Shown piece by piece: positions 25,048 to 37,328 of a stretch of 64,000 nucleotides of DNA (position 1 is its first letter; every line of letters starts with the position of its first letter). Position numbers and translations under genes: made by a program. Below the pieces are notes generated by a model, which saw only the letters and a program-made list of their open reading frames with translations, was not told the origin of the DNA and did not search any database. Where the stretch lies: assembly GCA_038049695.1 (NCBI GenBank), contig CP142452.1, positions 96,417,501-96,481,500 on the forward strand, written 5' to 3'. The stretch comes from Cinnamomum chago. Its lineage: Eukaryota > Streptophyta > Magnoliopsida > Laurales > Lauraceae.

Positions 25048-26490
25048 GAGATCCTCAAGTGCAGGATTTAGGGTTCACTTTTGAAATTCAAACTGCTAAA
25101 ACTCATTTTCCCACCTTGCAGCTATCATGAAGGACAATTACACTCTAATCACCGCTACACTCACCAATGGATTAATTACGTTTATATTTGACTTCCTTTC
25201 TTTTTGCTAGCTTATAATAATGACATGTTTTATGCATCATCAATTTGATGGTGGCATAACTTTGGTTAGAGTACAACTCCTTTTAATGCTACAGCAAGAT
25301 GGGCCCATAATCTTTAATGATTTGGATTTTAAAAATAGACTAAACAGATGGATTTCAAGTATATATAAGCTCCCAGAATCAATTTTTCCACCCCACAATG
25401 ATCTCACTGTTATCATGCGGGAACAGCATGTGAAAGGGTGATGAATATGCTGGCAAAGGAGGCATATCATATGTATGCAAATGCTTTAAATCCAAAAAGA
25501 ATCCAACGGATGCCATACAACACACACTTTACAGCAATTTGTCTTCCTCGTACATAAGAGTTTATGATGACCTACAAATATGTACACATGATGCTTGATC
25601 CTGAAATTGCTTCTCTATCAATCCTGCCTTTAACTCAGCCAGTGGTATTTGGAGTCAAACAGACCATGGTGTATGGTTCTTGTCTGTGGGACATGAAGAT
25701 TTTACTTCTAGATATTCATGGCATCATATCTTTTCTTTTGTCTCTCTCCCTCTCTAACAAAACTTCATTTTCTCAAGAAAAGGAACCCCAACACCAAGAC
25801 CCACTTCTGCCATGATATCTCCCAAATTGATTTTGGGACACCCCAAAGTATGGCTGTCTACGGGTTGGGTCCGGCCCAATGCTCCATTAGACCTACCTAA
25901 GAATAACCGGGTCTCTGTGTTCTAAGGCTCAAACTTGACGACCCGAGTATTAAGACGATTGACCCAACTAAGATCTAATTTATATAGCTTTTAAGTTAAA
26001 GAGTTAGCCCTAAGAAATGATTAGTGGAGAAGAACGGGCAAAGCCTACCCCAGATAAATGTAAAAAGGTATTAGTGATGATAGTGATTATGTTATTAGTT
26101 AAATATGACCCATGGACCGACCAACACCTGATCCAACGAGATTAAGATTGTTTAGTACCCGCAAATATTTGGCTAGGTATTTGAGTGGGGCTGAACCCAT
26201 CCCAAACCCAATCCTGACCCGTCGCTGTCGTAAAAAGTTGGCCTCTTTCCACGTTTGACTGTGATCACAAACCTCTATTATGACACCCATGTCAAGGGGG
26301 CCATCTCACCAACCTCACTTTCATCATATTTCTACAAAGGCTGCATTTGGATGTACTATTGACTGGGATTTTGACAGTTGAGTTCGACAAAGTGAATGTT
26401 CAAAGTTGGTCCAATCCCACTACATTTGGAGGGAATCAGGACTACCAAGTTGTGAAAATTTTGTTTTGTTAACTTGCAACAAAGAAATTT
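24442..26490. other. Intergenic DNA with a (CT)n tract at 25009-25044
   Basis: No conserved protein was recognised. The stretch 25830-26300 has GGGTTGGGTCCGGCCCA-type words common at plant transposon subtermini, but no matched ends were found. Confidence 0.35.
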
Positions 26491-26493
26491 CGA

Positions 26494-26672
26494 GGGATAG
26501 CTCAGTTGGTCTAAGACTACGGTTTGCACTCGGAGGTTGTGGGTTCGAAACTGCTCTACCACACTGGAGCCACAGGGAAATTTTATCCGGCTTTCTCTCC
26601 TGGGTCCGTAGGAATTATTCTGGCCCAAAGGGTTGGGAACCCTACGTTATAAAAAAAAAAAAAAAAAAAAAA
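26494..26672 (+). mobile_element. tRNA-derived SINE, copy 1
   Basis: A tRNA-like head carries an A box (ATAGCTCAGTTGG, about 26497-26509) and a B box (GGTTCGAAAC, about 26542-26551) at normal Pol III spacing. The body ends CCCAAAGGGTTGGGAACCCT and a poly(A) tail runs to 26672. The length of about 180 bp fits plant SINEs. The same body occurs at 31526, 56711 and, inverted and truncated, at 54583. It is not a functional tRNA gene because the 3' half does not pair into an acceptor stem. Confidence 0.85.
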
Positions 26673-27980
26673 GAACAATTGACATTAATTAGCGTAAGCA
26701 GAAATCATGATCTAAATTATTGAGGAAGTTTTTGAATTAACTGAACAAGCAAAGGCATAGTTTTGATACCATGTGAATCAGATTTTATTAAATTGTCCAT
26801 ACTCAACTAATTTTGATTGAGATGTTGCATCCAAAGTGACAAAACCCTTCTACGCAATCATCTTACTAATCTTACTAAATTTTATTCCTGTACATTGTCC
26901 TCCATTAATGTGGCTGAGAGGGTTTTTTTTTTTTTTTTCATGTCTGTTAGTTCTCTTTCACTTTCAGTTGCCTAAGTTGATTGCTTTGCCCCTAACATTT
27001 GCACCAATGAGACCCATTTGGCATCTTACTTTGTGACCATCTTTGTCAAGAAAAAGTGAAGAATGCAATTCTAGTATCTCAATTTTTTTCTCAAGACATG
27101 GATAGATATTTTTTTTGCAATTTTCATGTGGGCTCCCAAAAGGGGCAGTCCCATTTGGACGGTGGGAAGTGATTCTTCCGTGCTATCCTATCTAAAACTT
27201 AAGCTGAAGCATCATAACTTTGATTGACCATATCTTTTGACAAGGTTAGAAGCCACAGTCCTATTTCCATCTCTTTTTTTTTTTATGTAGAATGACATAT
27301 AGTATATTGTGCACACAACAAACCTGTAATTGACATACAAACACAAGCTCAAAGAGATCCAAACAAGCAATGACACAAAGAAAATACAAGAAGATTTTTA
27401 CGTGCAATGCGCCTACATCCACATGAAACTAAATTGATTTATTTCATTGAAAGTAATCTTGCTTTTATGTGTAATCAATCGGATGGTTTCTCACACTAAA
27501 CTAAATTGAAATCTTTATGGTGTACTTATTCGTGGCTGAATCATGAACATGAATATTGACTCTAACATATGAGTTTTGATAAGACAGAATATACCCCACT
27601 AGCCATAGGAACTCTAGTTCTTGACAGTCTACTTATTATGATCTTCCAATCCTAAAGATTTTTTTTCAGCATCAGTACTTTTGGATTTGTGTGAGTCGTT
27701 GAAATTTTGAGAAAGTAAAAGACGGCATCGATTTACGTTGATCGTCCCACTTTGCAATAAATTGCACTGAAGCTCTGCCCACACGTTGGTGGCAAACGGA
27801 AAAAAAAAGAAAATGAAAAAAAGGGACATTCCGCGACGGGTCCTATTTCAAATTTGAAGATCTAAAATATTTAATTTACCATTTTTTTAAATAATATCCC
27901 ATGATTGGTGGGATATTATATTAATACTGATCAACTACCATTTAATTGCTCACGATTAATGGAATCACATTAATGAGATT
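26673..27980. other. Intergenic DNA, nothing recognised
   Basis: A/T-rich sequence with homopolymer T runs near 26923-26938. No gene, RNA or matched repeat ends were seen. Confidence 0.35.
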
Positions 27981-27984
27981 TTCA

Positions 27985-28555
27985 AATAAATTTTAAAAGC
28001 ACACAAATAAATTTTAAAATAACGTAAATAAATTTTAAAAAATACAATAATTTTAAAAAATACAATAAATTAAAAAAAAAGAAATAAATTTTAAAATAAC
28101 GCAAATAAATTTAAAAAGATACAAATAAATTTCAAAAGATCCAAATAAATTTCAGAAAATGTAAATAAATTTCAAAAGATCCAAAAAAAATTCAAAAAAT
28201 GCAAATAAATTTCAAAAGATGCAAATAAAATTAAAAAATGCAAACATATTTGCCAAAACTAAGATAAATTAGTTTTCCAAATTTATAAAAAATTGGCTAA
28301 AAACTCAAGTATTTTTTTCAAAACTCAGTTAAATTTATTTCAAAAAACGTAAATAAATTTAAAAAGACGCAAAAAATAAAATAAATAAAAAACGCAGATA
28401 GATTTAAAAAAAACATAAATAAATTTGCTAAAAAACTAAGATACATTTAAAAAAAAAACTCAGATAAATTTGCCAAAAATACAGAGAAATTTGAAAGCAG
28501 ACAGATAAATTTCACAAAAACTCAGATAAATTTGACAAAAACTCTGATAAATCCC
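27985..28555. repeat. A/T-rich minisatellite, unit about 19-20 bp
   Basis: A degenerate unit close to GCAAATAAATTTCAAAAGAT is repeated more than twenty times, with gradual drift along the array (TTTAAAATAACG units on the left, TTTGCCAAAAACTCAGAT-like units on the right). Cytosine and guanine are almost absent. The strand bias is strong: A far exceeds T on the + strand. There is no coding content. Confidence 0.8.
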
Positions 28556-28664
28556 CAGCCCCGCTGCCTTTCTTCTCCGGTAAAGCTAACAATGATGGTG
28601 GATTTTGGTGGTTTTGTTTCTCAAAAATGTCGAGATGGGACACGAGGCGATCGTAGCCTAGTGA

Positions 28665-29208
28665 CCGGCATCAATCTGCTCTTTCTTGGGACCTAACTTG
28701 GATCAGGGTGCCCTCTCACTGTTTCCGTTCTGCAATCTGAGGAGGCGTCGATCTGCTCTAGCGTGGGCCCAAATTGGATCAGGATGCCCTCTCCCAGTTT
28801 CCTTTATGTAATATGAGGATTTGAGAGATTCTTAGCCTTTGATCCAAAGGATTGGCCAACTGTTGAGCAGGTATTCATTTTGGAAACAGTAATATATTGT
28901 TTTTTTGAATGATAACGAGAGAATTTCATTACGAGGGTGTCTACAACAACTACTACTGGTTAGAACTGTAGAAGCAAATAGAAGCAAATCCAAAATAGAT
29001 GCCCGAACACAACCCAACAGCAAGAATACCGCTAAGACACGCAGGCCAATGAGACTGGGGGATCACATAGGGAAATCACATAATTTGGCACAAGATCCCC
29101 CGCTTCATTCCTTCAATCTGAGGAGGTGTCGATCTGCTCCGGCGTGGGACCCAACTTGGATCAGGGTGCCCTCTTCCTATTTCCGTTCTGCAATATGAGG
29201 AATTGGAG
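28665..29208. repeat. Three copies of a ~77-bp repeat, split by a LINE tail
   Basis: The block ATCTGCTC..GCGTGGGAC followed by TTGGATCAGG.TGCCCTCT and then AATATGAGGA occurs at about 28674, 28751 and 29132. The first two copies are directly adjacent with a 77-bp period. The third is displaced by the LINE-like insertion at 28899-29110. The unit is GC-rich compared with its surroundings and follows directly after the A/T minisatellite. Confidence 0.7.
28899..29110 (-). mobile_element. LINE-like 3' tail inserted in the 77-bp repeat array
   Basis: On the - strand the segment ends with CGTAATGAAATTCTCTCG, a few bases and a run of A (plus-strand T run near 28900-28906), as in LINE 3' tails. It separates repeat copies two and three. 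The 5' limit is approximate. Confidence 0.4.
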
Positions 29209-31369
29209 AGCAATTGTGACAAAAATTCAAACCCATGGCCCACTGATCTTTCCTCTGTTTCTTTTATGCTCTAAGCACCGATTCAAGGGTCCGGGTTGAA
29301 GAAGAGGGATAATACAAGATTTGAAATTTGAAATTTCAAAATTTAATGCGTAAAACCGTTGAAAGGGAAAATCAGTTACGAAATATGTGATCGTACGAAC
29401 GTAAGGACCTCTCGCTATAAAATGTCTAGCTGTGTGGACCAGAGCTTCTAAACGTTTACTTCAGGGACCTATCGCTAATTTAACCAAAAAAAAAAAAACC
29501 ATGAACCTAAAATTTGAATGGGAAGGCTTCTAGCTCACATTCACAGCTCCGCACTCAAAAAAAAAAAAAAAAAACGTGGATGCATCCCATTGATTCTTAG
29601 GTTGTGATGTAATTTGGCAAACTGTCCAAGTGTTGCTAAAAGAAGTATATCTTGACTTGTAAGACTAAATCAAAAATTTTAAGGGTCATTATCTATTAGC
29701 GTTTTTGGTTTGAAGAGATTCAAATTACTTATCTAATAAAATGATAATCAACTTCGATGTTGTTTGAATGTATTAATCCATGCTACATTATTGGATGTTT
29801 TTCCTTTTTTTTCTTTCCTGTTGGGGGACTTTGGTGCAGTCATGGATGACTAAGATTAAGAGAGGAGGAGAAAACCCAAGTGAAGCAAAGCCTTTTAAAA
29901 GAAAGGAGATGAAGGTTTTAGACAAGACACATAAAATGTCTGTGAAGTTGAATGATTGCACATTATAAAAAGAGGATGTGGTAGATTGGTCCCTGCTAAA
30001 ATAAATTAGACTCATTTAATCTCGTTGGCCGTTTAATCAAAGGTAATGATTGAGATGGGGCAGCTAAGAAAAGAGCCACCAAGATAATGTATGGATTATA
30101 TGTCTTTTTTATGTTTTAATCACATGATCAGATTGATGGTGGTCCAAACAGCAATGGGGTTGGAATCTAACCAGCAACAATGCAAGAGAGGACAATGGTT
30201 TTAAGATGTAGTTTGAGTTTCCAAAGATGGGCTGCACTGGTAAATTAATGGGGCTGATTTTAAGTAAATGTGTTCTAGAGGTCAGGGATCTTAAATCAGA
30301 CTCAGGGGTCAGACCACAGAACGTAGACTTTAATTAATTATAATGGTTAATAATTATGATGGGTCTGGTCAGGTGGCATTTCCCACTTATGTGCAATGAA
30401 GGCGCCATTCACACATTCACAGAACCATACTATATAAAAAACTATGGATAAAACAAATCAAGGACTAGAAATCAACAAAATCACTAAAGTTCAAATTGAA
30501 AGATGAATCAACCGAAATGCCTATCAGTGCAGATGTCATATTAAATGTTGGAAATTGAAAAGATAAAGCAGGTGATATACCTTTTTTAATCATATCACCA
30601 GGAGCAGTCAGACAGATAGTTGATGAGGATAGCTAGCTAGAAAAAAGTTAGGGGAGTTGGAATTGAGCGTTGAATATGGTGGGTCAGGCAATCAAATCAA
30701 TAGATCAGTCACCTTCCACTGGTGCCAAGTGTAATAATGTAGGTTGGTGTCCTTGCTCTACCCTGTTCACCCGTGTGTTCCTTTCCCCAAACAAATTGTT
30801 ATTATATTATCTTCTCTTCCACAGTTTTATATACTTGTGACAAAAGGAAAACTGATCAATTCATGTACAAAGTAGAGTTGTGTGACAATGCAGTGGTCTG
30901 ATGAATCTTACTGATGCATAGCTGATCAGATTTGGATTAGAAGCCGTGTTTCAGAATTATTTTTATAAAACTCTCAAAACATCTCAAAAACTTCAACTAT
31001 TAGAGGACTAGGGATATTGGCTATCTAACATTACATGGGGCCTCCACTTATATATTGTATAAAACATGCAAGGCCACGGAAAGAAACTAGAAACATTCAG
31101 GGAGAATGATCTCCAACAAATTAAGTGATGCTGTTAATTAAACTCAAGCTTATCAATGGGTATTGAAAAATATGGAAATGATACGTGACCAAATTACCTA
31201 CAGGGGATTTGTCAAGATTCAAAAATAGATGTCTCTTTCACAAGAAGTGGTTATTCTTTGACTGCTAAAAACTATGTAATAGTATAAATAAATATGTTTT
31301 TGTTAAAATATACAATATCAACATTATATACAGTAATCAATTTTGACAACGCCAGGTAGTTTGTTGTGG
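29209..31369. other. Intergenic DNA, no gene recognised
   Basis: Only short frames without recognisable similarity were found. Poly(A) runs occur near 29490 and 29560. Confidence 0.35.
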
Positions 31370-31508
31370 TATGGAATAATGGAGCCACTTTGTTCTTTCT
31401 GGTTTGTGGTTTTGGGGGTGGTTTTTCAGTGTTGCTGCCTTTGACGTTCTCTGTTTATTTGTTGTGTTTTTTCTTTTTTTCTTTTAATGAAAGTGCTTTT
31501 CTTAACAC
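31370..31508 (+). mobile_element. LINE 3' tail immediately before a SINE
   Basis: T/G-rich sequence ends in TTTTAATGAAAGTGCTTTTC, matching the AATGAAA tails elsewhere in the window. SINE copy 2 follows 17 bases later. Confidence 0.4.
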
Positions 31509-31525
31509 CACCACCCTAAACCCCA

Positions 31526-31677
31526 AAGGGTAGCTCAGTTGGCCTAGGACTACGGTTTGCACCCGGAGGTTGTAGGTTCGAAACTGCACTACCACACTGG
31601 GGCTACATGGGAGTTTACCCGGCTTCCCTCTGGGCCCGGAGGGATTAGTCCAACCCAAAGGGTTGGGAACCCTCTGA

Positions 31678-31728
<51 letters not shown>
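31526..31728 (+). mobile_element. tRNA-derived SINE, copy 2, with 48-A tail
   Basis: It has the same A box (GTAGCTCAGTTGG), B box (GGTTCGAAAC) and body as copy 1, ending AAAGGGTTGGGAACCCTCTG and then about 48 A residues (31681-31728). A possible imperfect target duplication is ACCACCACCCTAAA on the left against ACCACCCCCCATAAA on the right. The long pure A tail suggests a recent insertion. Confidence 0.88.
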
Positions 31729-31730
<2 letters not shown>

Positions 31731-34336
31731 ACCCCCCATAAAAAACAAAAAACCCCAAACCCCTGTTTTTTCAGGTTTTTTTTTTTTTTGGTACACCCTA
31801 TATTAGGGCCCACCTAATCACCCATTCAAATGAACCACACCCCTCCTAAATTACACGACACAATTTTTTTTATACCCATTCAAATGGATTGTACGCAGGA
31901 TGGACAATTTTTTTTAAGGGATAACAACCTTGTGGTCTGTTGATCCAAGGGGTTAAAAATGATTAGGAGAGAACCAAACTTGATCAGGAAGTAGGGCCCA
32001 TGCAGAGAGGATTTAAGCCCCTTATACGTGTACATGGGCCATATTAGCGATAATATAGTGATATTATTCTTATATATCTACTATTAGTATAAATAAATAA
32101 TGAAGTCTATCAATTGTTCTCAAGATGTAGCTAAGCTTATAAGGGACATGGGTAGATCAGGCATATGTGGGGCTGACTTGGATGGAGAGCAATGGGAATG
32201 AACCCAACCTAAAATAGACTCAGATTTCAACAAAATTGAAAGGTCTCATTCATGACCAAATAACAAGAACCAAACCTGCTTAACCTTCTTAAAGTAAATA
32301 AAGATTTGTGATCAAGTTGTTAATGAAATACAAAGCCGGCTCCACATTGTTTTGCGTTTGGGTTGGGTCGTGGGTCGCCTATCATGGTCAATTGGGTTCG
32401 TGCAACCCAACTTGAATTCTACTCTCTGATCAAGTTCTCTTAATCCAATGATAACTTAAAATCTCTATATGGCTGTGACGTCAAAAGTCATGAAATGCAA
32501 CATAAATGGCAGAGACAACCCAAAAACGGCTGGCATTGCTGCGTCTAAAGTTGGCAAGCTGGCTCTTACTACTTTGTTATACAAACTGAAAATGAGTTGG
32601 TCAAAATCAGCAAGATTGCACTTTACAAGTAACAAATACGAGCTCAAGTTTGGCCCAATTTTCTCAAACGTCCCTATCTAGAAAAAGCCCTCAATTTTAA
32701 ATTTAAAAGTTTTTTCTTAAACTTCTTTTGAATAGCATGATCGAGTCGTGACAGCCAAAAACCAGAACCTAATAGGTATAAACATAATCGAGTTGGGCCA
32801 GCCAAACCCCAAATCTTCCTGGTAACCCTGAACCTAACTTATCGATCGAACTTAGACCCATTAAAATGCAACCCCACCCCACACTAATTGCCATCCATTA
32901 ACCAAACCAATGATTGGGATACGGTGGGGATAACTCTTAAGTAGCTGAAATGGTGGTGGGCCACCTAATAACGAGCAAATCATCTGGTGATCATGATACA
33001 AGGCAACGCATACAGGTCGATTGGGCTCATTTGAATGCACAAGCAATGTTCTCCAATATGAGATTCATTGTGGCTTCTCTCCATGCGGCACATGATACTT
33101 TTCCCATCTACTGGTTTGCATGAAAATGGATTCTAGGTCGTATAAGCTATCTTCACCGACTTGCAAGGCGTGAATTTAATATACAAGTTACAGCCATTCA
33201 TATACTATTATTACCTGTCAACATATAGGACCAGATTAATCTGAAAATGTTGGACCCATCCATGCCATCATCATATCACGGAGAGGAGAACCTAAGGGGT
33301 CTGATTTTTGGTGGATAGCTCCTCAAGAAGCCATTCCTCTTTTTTTAAGTTTTGATGTATTCTTTTCTTCCTTCTTTTAATGAAATCTTTGTTACCGTTT
33401 AAAAAAAATTAAAAAAAAAAAAGATAACAAAATGAAATAGAAGTGCACATGTAGATAATTTCACCTTTCTAATAACTAATCAATGAAGTTCTATTGGTGA
33501 TAGATGTAGCTCAAAATACAGCCAGAACCAGAATACACACTTAATGGGATAATGTCATGGACTTGGGAAGTGTAATGTAGCATGAGTTCTAAATATTTCA
33601 GCATGGCTATCATGCTATCAACCTAAATTGTATATCTTTTGCCAATCCAAATTGAGAGACAGAAACATCCAGGTATCCACCGGGTATAGCAAATTACTAC
33701 TGGAAGCCAGATATTGTAAACACTAGAATACTCAATTGAAGGTCCAAAACGTCACCATAAACCTATTTTCACCTGAAGGAAGAAATTAATGAACATTTTA
33801 AATGAGAATGCCTGTATAAATCGGTTTGTATCATCATCAATAGAGCCTCATGGCTTCATCCCATCAACATGGGGTTGGTTAAGAGAGGTCTACACTATGA
33901 AACAAATGACTTTAAAAACTCCAACTTTAACTCAAGTCTGCAAAATCTACCTACACGCCACGAACAAAAACATAGGTCTCTCATTCATTGTGTAATAAAT
34001 GGCCCTGTTTAAGTAGCTGAAGAAAACACCCCACGCATCCTCATTGGTGCAGAACCTTTTGAGTTCTGTACTTCTTCCCCTCGACCCTATTCATTCCCAT
34101 ACTCTCAGTTACTTCACATAATGTTAGCTCTGTTCTTCCCATTAACCCTATTCATTCTCCTGCTCTCAGTCACTTGACATAATGACGTACTATTTTTCCA
34201 CAACTACTTCAAGGTCTTCAATGATGTCCTTCTCATGTCAACCACCCTCTTTTCATGTCACTTTCAACTGAGTAACGACTATTTAATCCAAAGTTTAAAA
34301 GAGACAGAAAATCTATCTACTGGATAGCTAGACTCA
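31729..34336. other. Intergenic DNA with a LINE 3' tail at 33321-33421
   Basis: No gene was recognised. At 33321-33421 a T-rich segment ends TTTTAATGAAATCTTTGTTA followed by A-rich sequence, another LINE-type tail on the + strand. Confidence 0.4.
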
Positions 34337-35451
34337 GGGCACGTTTGTATATAAGGCCTTTCTACGAAATGAGGAAATTGCCACATCTGCAAAGTCCATA
34401 GTAAATGAATACTATGGAAAAGGAGTTCTGTAGGAATCATATTTTTATGTTTGGTGTAAGTTCCTTTTCTCAGTGAATACATGCTAATGTTGTTTGGTGC
34501 GGTTGTGGAAATTTTGTGGCATAACCAAAACAATGCTGATGCATTTCAGTTGGATTCTTCTTGGTACATGTCCATTGACTCCAGTTCATTAGAACTCAAA
34601 TAAATCTTATCTTATTTCTGTTAGTTTTCATTATAAGTCAATTGGGTCCTCTCTGTTTCACTAAATCTGTACCAACAAATTAATTAAAAAATGACCTAGG
34701 TTATGCTAATTTCCAATAAATCTCAGCCGAGTCTACTAAATCAAGTCATATTAGCAAAATCTCTTATTTTGCAATCCAACCTCTCAATATGTCCTACCAA
34801 TTAACATCATCAAAGTAGTGATGAAATGGACCCAAATAATCAAACCATTTCCCATTTGCGGACATGGGATCGGAGAGAATAAAGCACCTAACAGATTCAT
34901 TGGATGCGCTGCCAAGTAAGGGTAGAGCAGAGATGGGAGGGATTTGCTGCTGTTGGTTGGGGATTTGAAGGAGGGCATGGCAATGGCCTCACCTCTGGAT
35001 GCAATTGAGGGTAGCAATGAGATCTAACCTGCCTTAACAAGGGCTCAATGAGAGAGAGAAGGTCTTGATGGTGTTATTGCTTTGGTGGGAAAATGCTTGA
35101 TGGGATAAAGAGATGGAGATGGAGATGAAAGTTGATCTATGAGAGATAGATATGGTGATGAGAGATGAGAGAGAGGAGATGTAGATGAGCAATGGAGACG
35201 GAGATGATGACGGGATATCGAGATGGGCAGGAAACGAGGTTATATATGGGGTGCCTTTTTTCTGCGGAAATGGAAGCGCCCCCCCCCCCCCCCCAAAAAA
35301 AATGGGAAATGGAATTCCGACCTTCTCATGGAAAATGCTGACGTGGCGGAAAAGTAATTCCGCAGATTTTTGCTGCACCAAACACATGAAAATTTGATTT
35401 TCTGCAGAAAACCAACACCTTTTTCGTGGAATGGGTTACACAAACATGCCC
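34337..35451. mobile_element. Non-autonomous hAT-like element
   Basis: The ends are inverted repeats, GGGCACGTTTGTATA on the left and TACACAAACATGCCC on the right, with a further matching CTACGAAA/TTTTTCGTGG block inside. Flanking sequence is TAGACTCA on the left and TAAAACTCA on the right, an imperfect 8-bp duplication. Length is about 1.1 kb. A 16-C run lies at 35279-35294. No transposase similarity was seen. Confidence 0.5.
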
Positions 35452-37237
35452 TAAAACTCACAACAAAGCTACACTAAAGCAGAAAGATTAATGTCTTCTC
35501 TCTTCGTTTTTTTTTTTTTTGAGAGATTTGTCAAGATGTAGCCTACGGTATACAATCTCCTCTAAAAATCTGTCCATTGACACTCCTGACTGCTATCATC
35601 GTACCGTTGCCTTCCCTTTCTTATGCTGACATGATACTGACAAACCAACATATGACCATCAAAGCCCACAACCTTAAAAAACATTTACCGAGAATTGCAA
35701 CCCACAGTTCGTTCTTTGATTCATTCACCAAACCAAGCACATTCTTCAAACAACTCTCTACAATCAAAGCCCAGAAAATATATTCTTAAAGTTAACACAG
35801 CTCATTAGCTAGGGGTGGCAGGTCAGGTTTAACAAGTAACATTAGGGGCATGTTTTGTTATTTGTTGGGTTCTGGGGCTGGTTCATGTTTTGGCTGGCCA
35901 TGATCCACTTTATCCCATTCATGACTATCTGCATATTCGTTGATGAAATATAATAAACAAGGACTACATGGTGCAGTTGGTATCAGACATTTTTGAGAAG
36001 TGGGAGATGCAAGGTACATGATACACGTGTATGAATATATATTATTATATATATATTTTCATATTTTCATGAGAGAGAGATAACCAGCATCAGAAGACAT
36101 GTAATGGGGCACATTTAATTGCACATCATTAGCTTATCACAGGTCAAGTCAGGTACGGTGTGTGGCAAATGTGAGTCCAAGTCGGTTCGGGTTTACCTCA
36201 TGATGCAACTTGGATCAGGCCAACCCAACCTACATGGCACATGGCACAACCCTTTGGTTGGGCCACTTTCGGCTCAACTCTGGCTCATTCTTGGATAATA
36301 ACATTCCCAAGGAATTCATGGGGATTAGGCTGTGTACTTCTATATGAAGTACATACATATTCTAAAAAGGCCAAGTTTCAGTCGGGCTTATCTGGGTTTT
36401 GGGTCTGGCTCGGGCTCAGATTTTTTAATCAGCATGGAATCCAGGTCAGGTTAGGTTTGGGCTTCAGTTCCCAAATTCAACCTGGTACCCAACTCGTGTG
36501 GAAACAAATTCAAATGTATGGTAAATAATATATACACTCACACATAAAATGTGTATATTGAATAATATATACACTTATGTACATGATCTATATACACATA
36601 AGCACTTACATACACTTAAATATATATTATCTTGCCCATATCCCTTTATATAACTGTAGGAACACAATGCGACTTACCACGGAGAATAAAGCAGCTCGCC
36701 ACTTTTCTCTTAGCATTTCCAAGCTTGGAGTTGCTGTGATCACATTCTCTTAGATTGACAACATAAATTTCCTTAATGAGAAAGGGAAACCCGAATGGAA
36801 CCCAAGAGAATCCCCTAAGCTACTCAATAATAGCAACAAATAAATAGACAAACATTGATGACGATAAGGAGGGAAGATCATGATGATAGTAGTTTATTAC
36901 ACTTTTGAACTATGAAAAAACAAATACCATCTAGTCTTGCAAAACAATTCAATCATCACTCTTACAGATCATTAACTTAGTTGATTTAATTTTCAACACA
37001 TAAATCTCATATTAAATCCTACTGATACTACTTAGCAGCTAGCACATGCACACTTGTCAACCACATTCCCAGAGTCCATATAGAGCACATAAGATTGGCA
37101 TCACACGCATCTATCCTTTCAAATTTTTTTTTTAACCTTTCTAATGAATATCCATCTATCAAGAAGGCGAAACAAGCGCATCCAATTCTTTATATTCAAA
37201 ATATTATATGCATTTCCCCCAAGCTTGTCAACATATA
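35452..37237. other. Intergenic DNA on the 3' side of the MAS2 gene
   Basis: No gene was recognised. From 35811 the sequence TAGGGGTGGCAGGTCAGG resembles plant hAT ends, and GGGTTTGGGTCTGGCTCGGG-type words follow near 36400. No right end could be matched. Confidence 0.3.
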
Positions 37238-37328
37238 TTATACTAGAAAACACAGAGGGAGAAATACAGTAAATTCTGAAGAGAAAACGTCATAAAAGAA
37301 AAGACATTGCAAAATACATACAGGAAGA

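Noticed and set aside
26496-26568. Functional tRNA gene
   Set aside because: A and B boxes are present but the ends do not form an acceptor stem, and the unit continues into a repeated body with poly(A), so it is a SINE.
26761-26780. TGGTATCAAAACTATG on the - strand, also primer-binding-site-like
   Set aside because: No matching LTR or coding fossil was seen next to it, so it is kept only as a note.
27985-29208. CRISPR-like array
   Set aside because: Repeats are degenerate and contiguous without unique spacers, and the DNA is plant nuclear.
31455-31813. Frames with long Phe or Lys runs
   Set aside because: They are translations of SINE poly(A) and body sequence.
35975-35990. TTGGTATCAGAC on the + strand, primer-binding-site-like or tRNA-like
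   Set aside because: Isolated short match without LTR, A/B boxes or further context.
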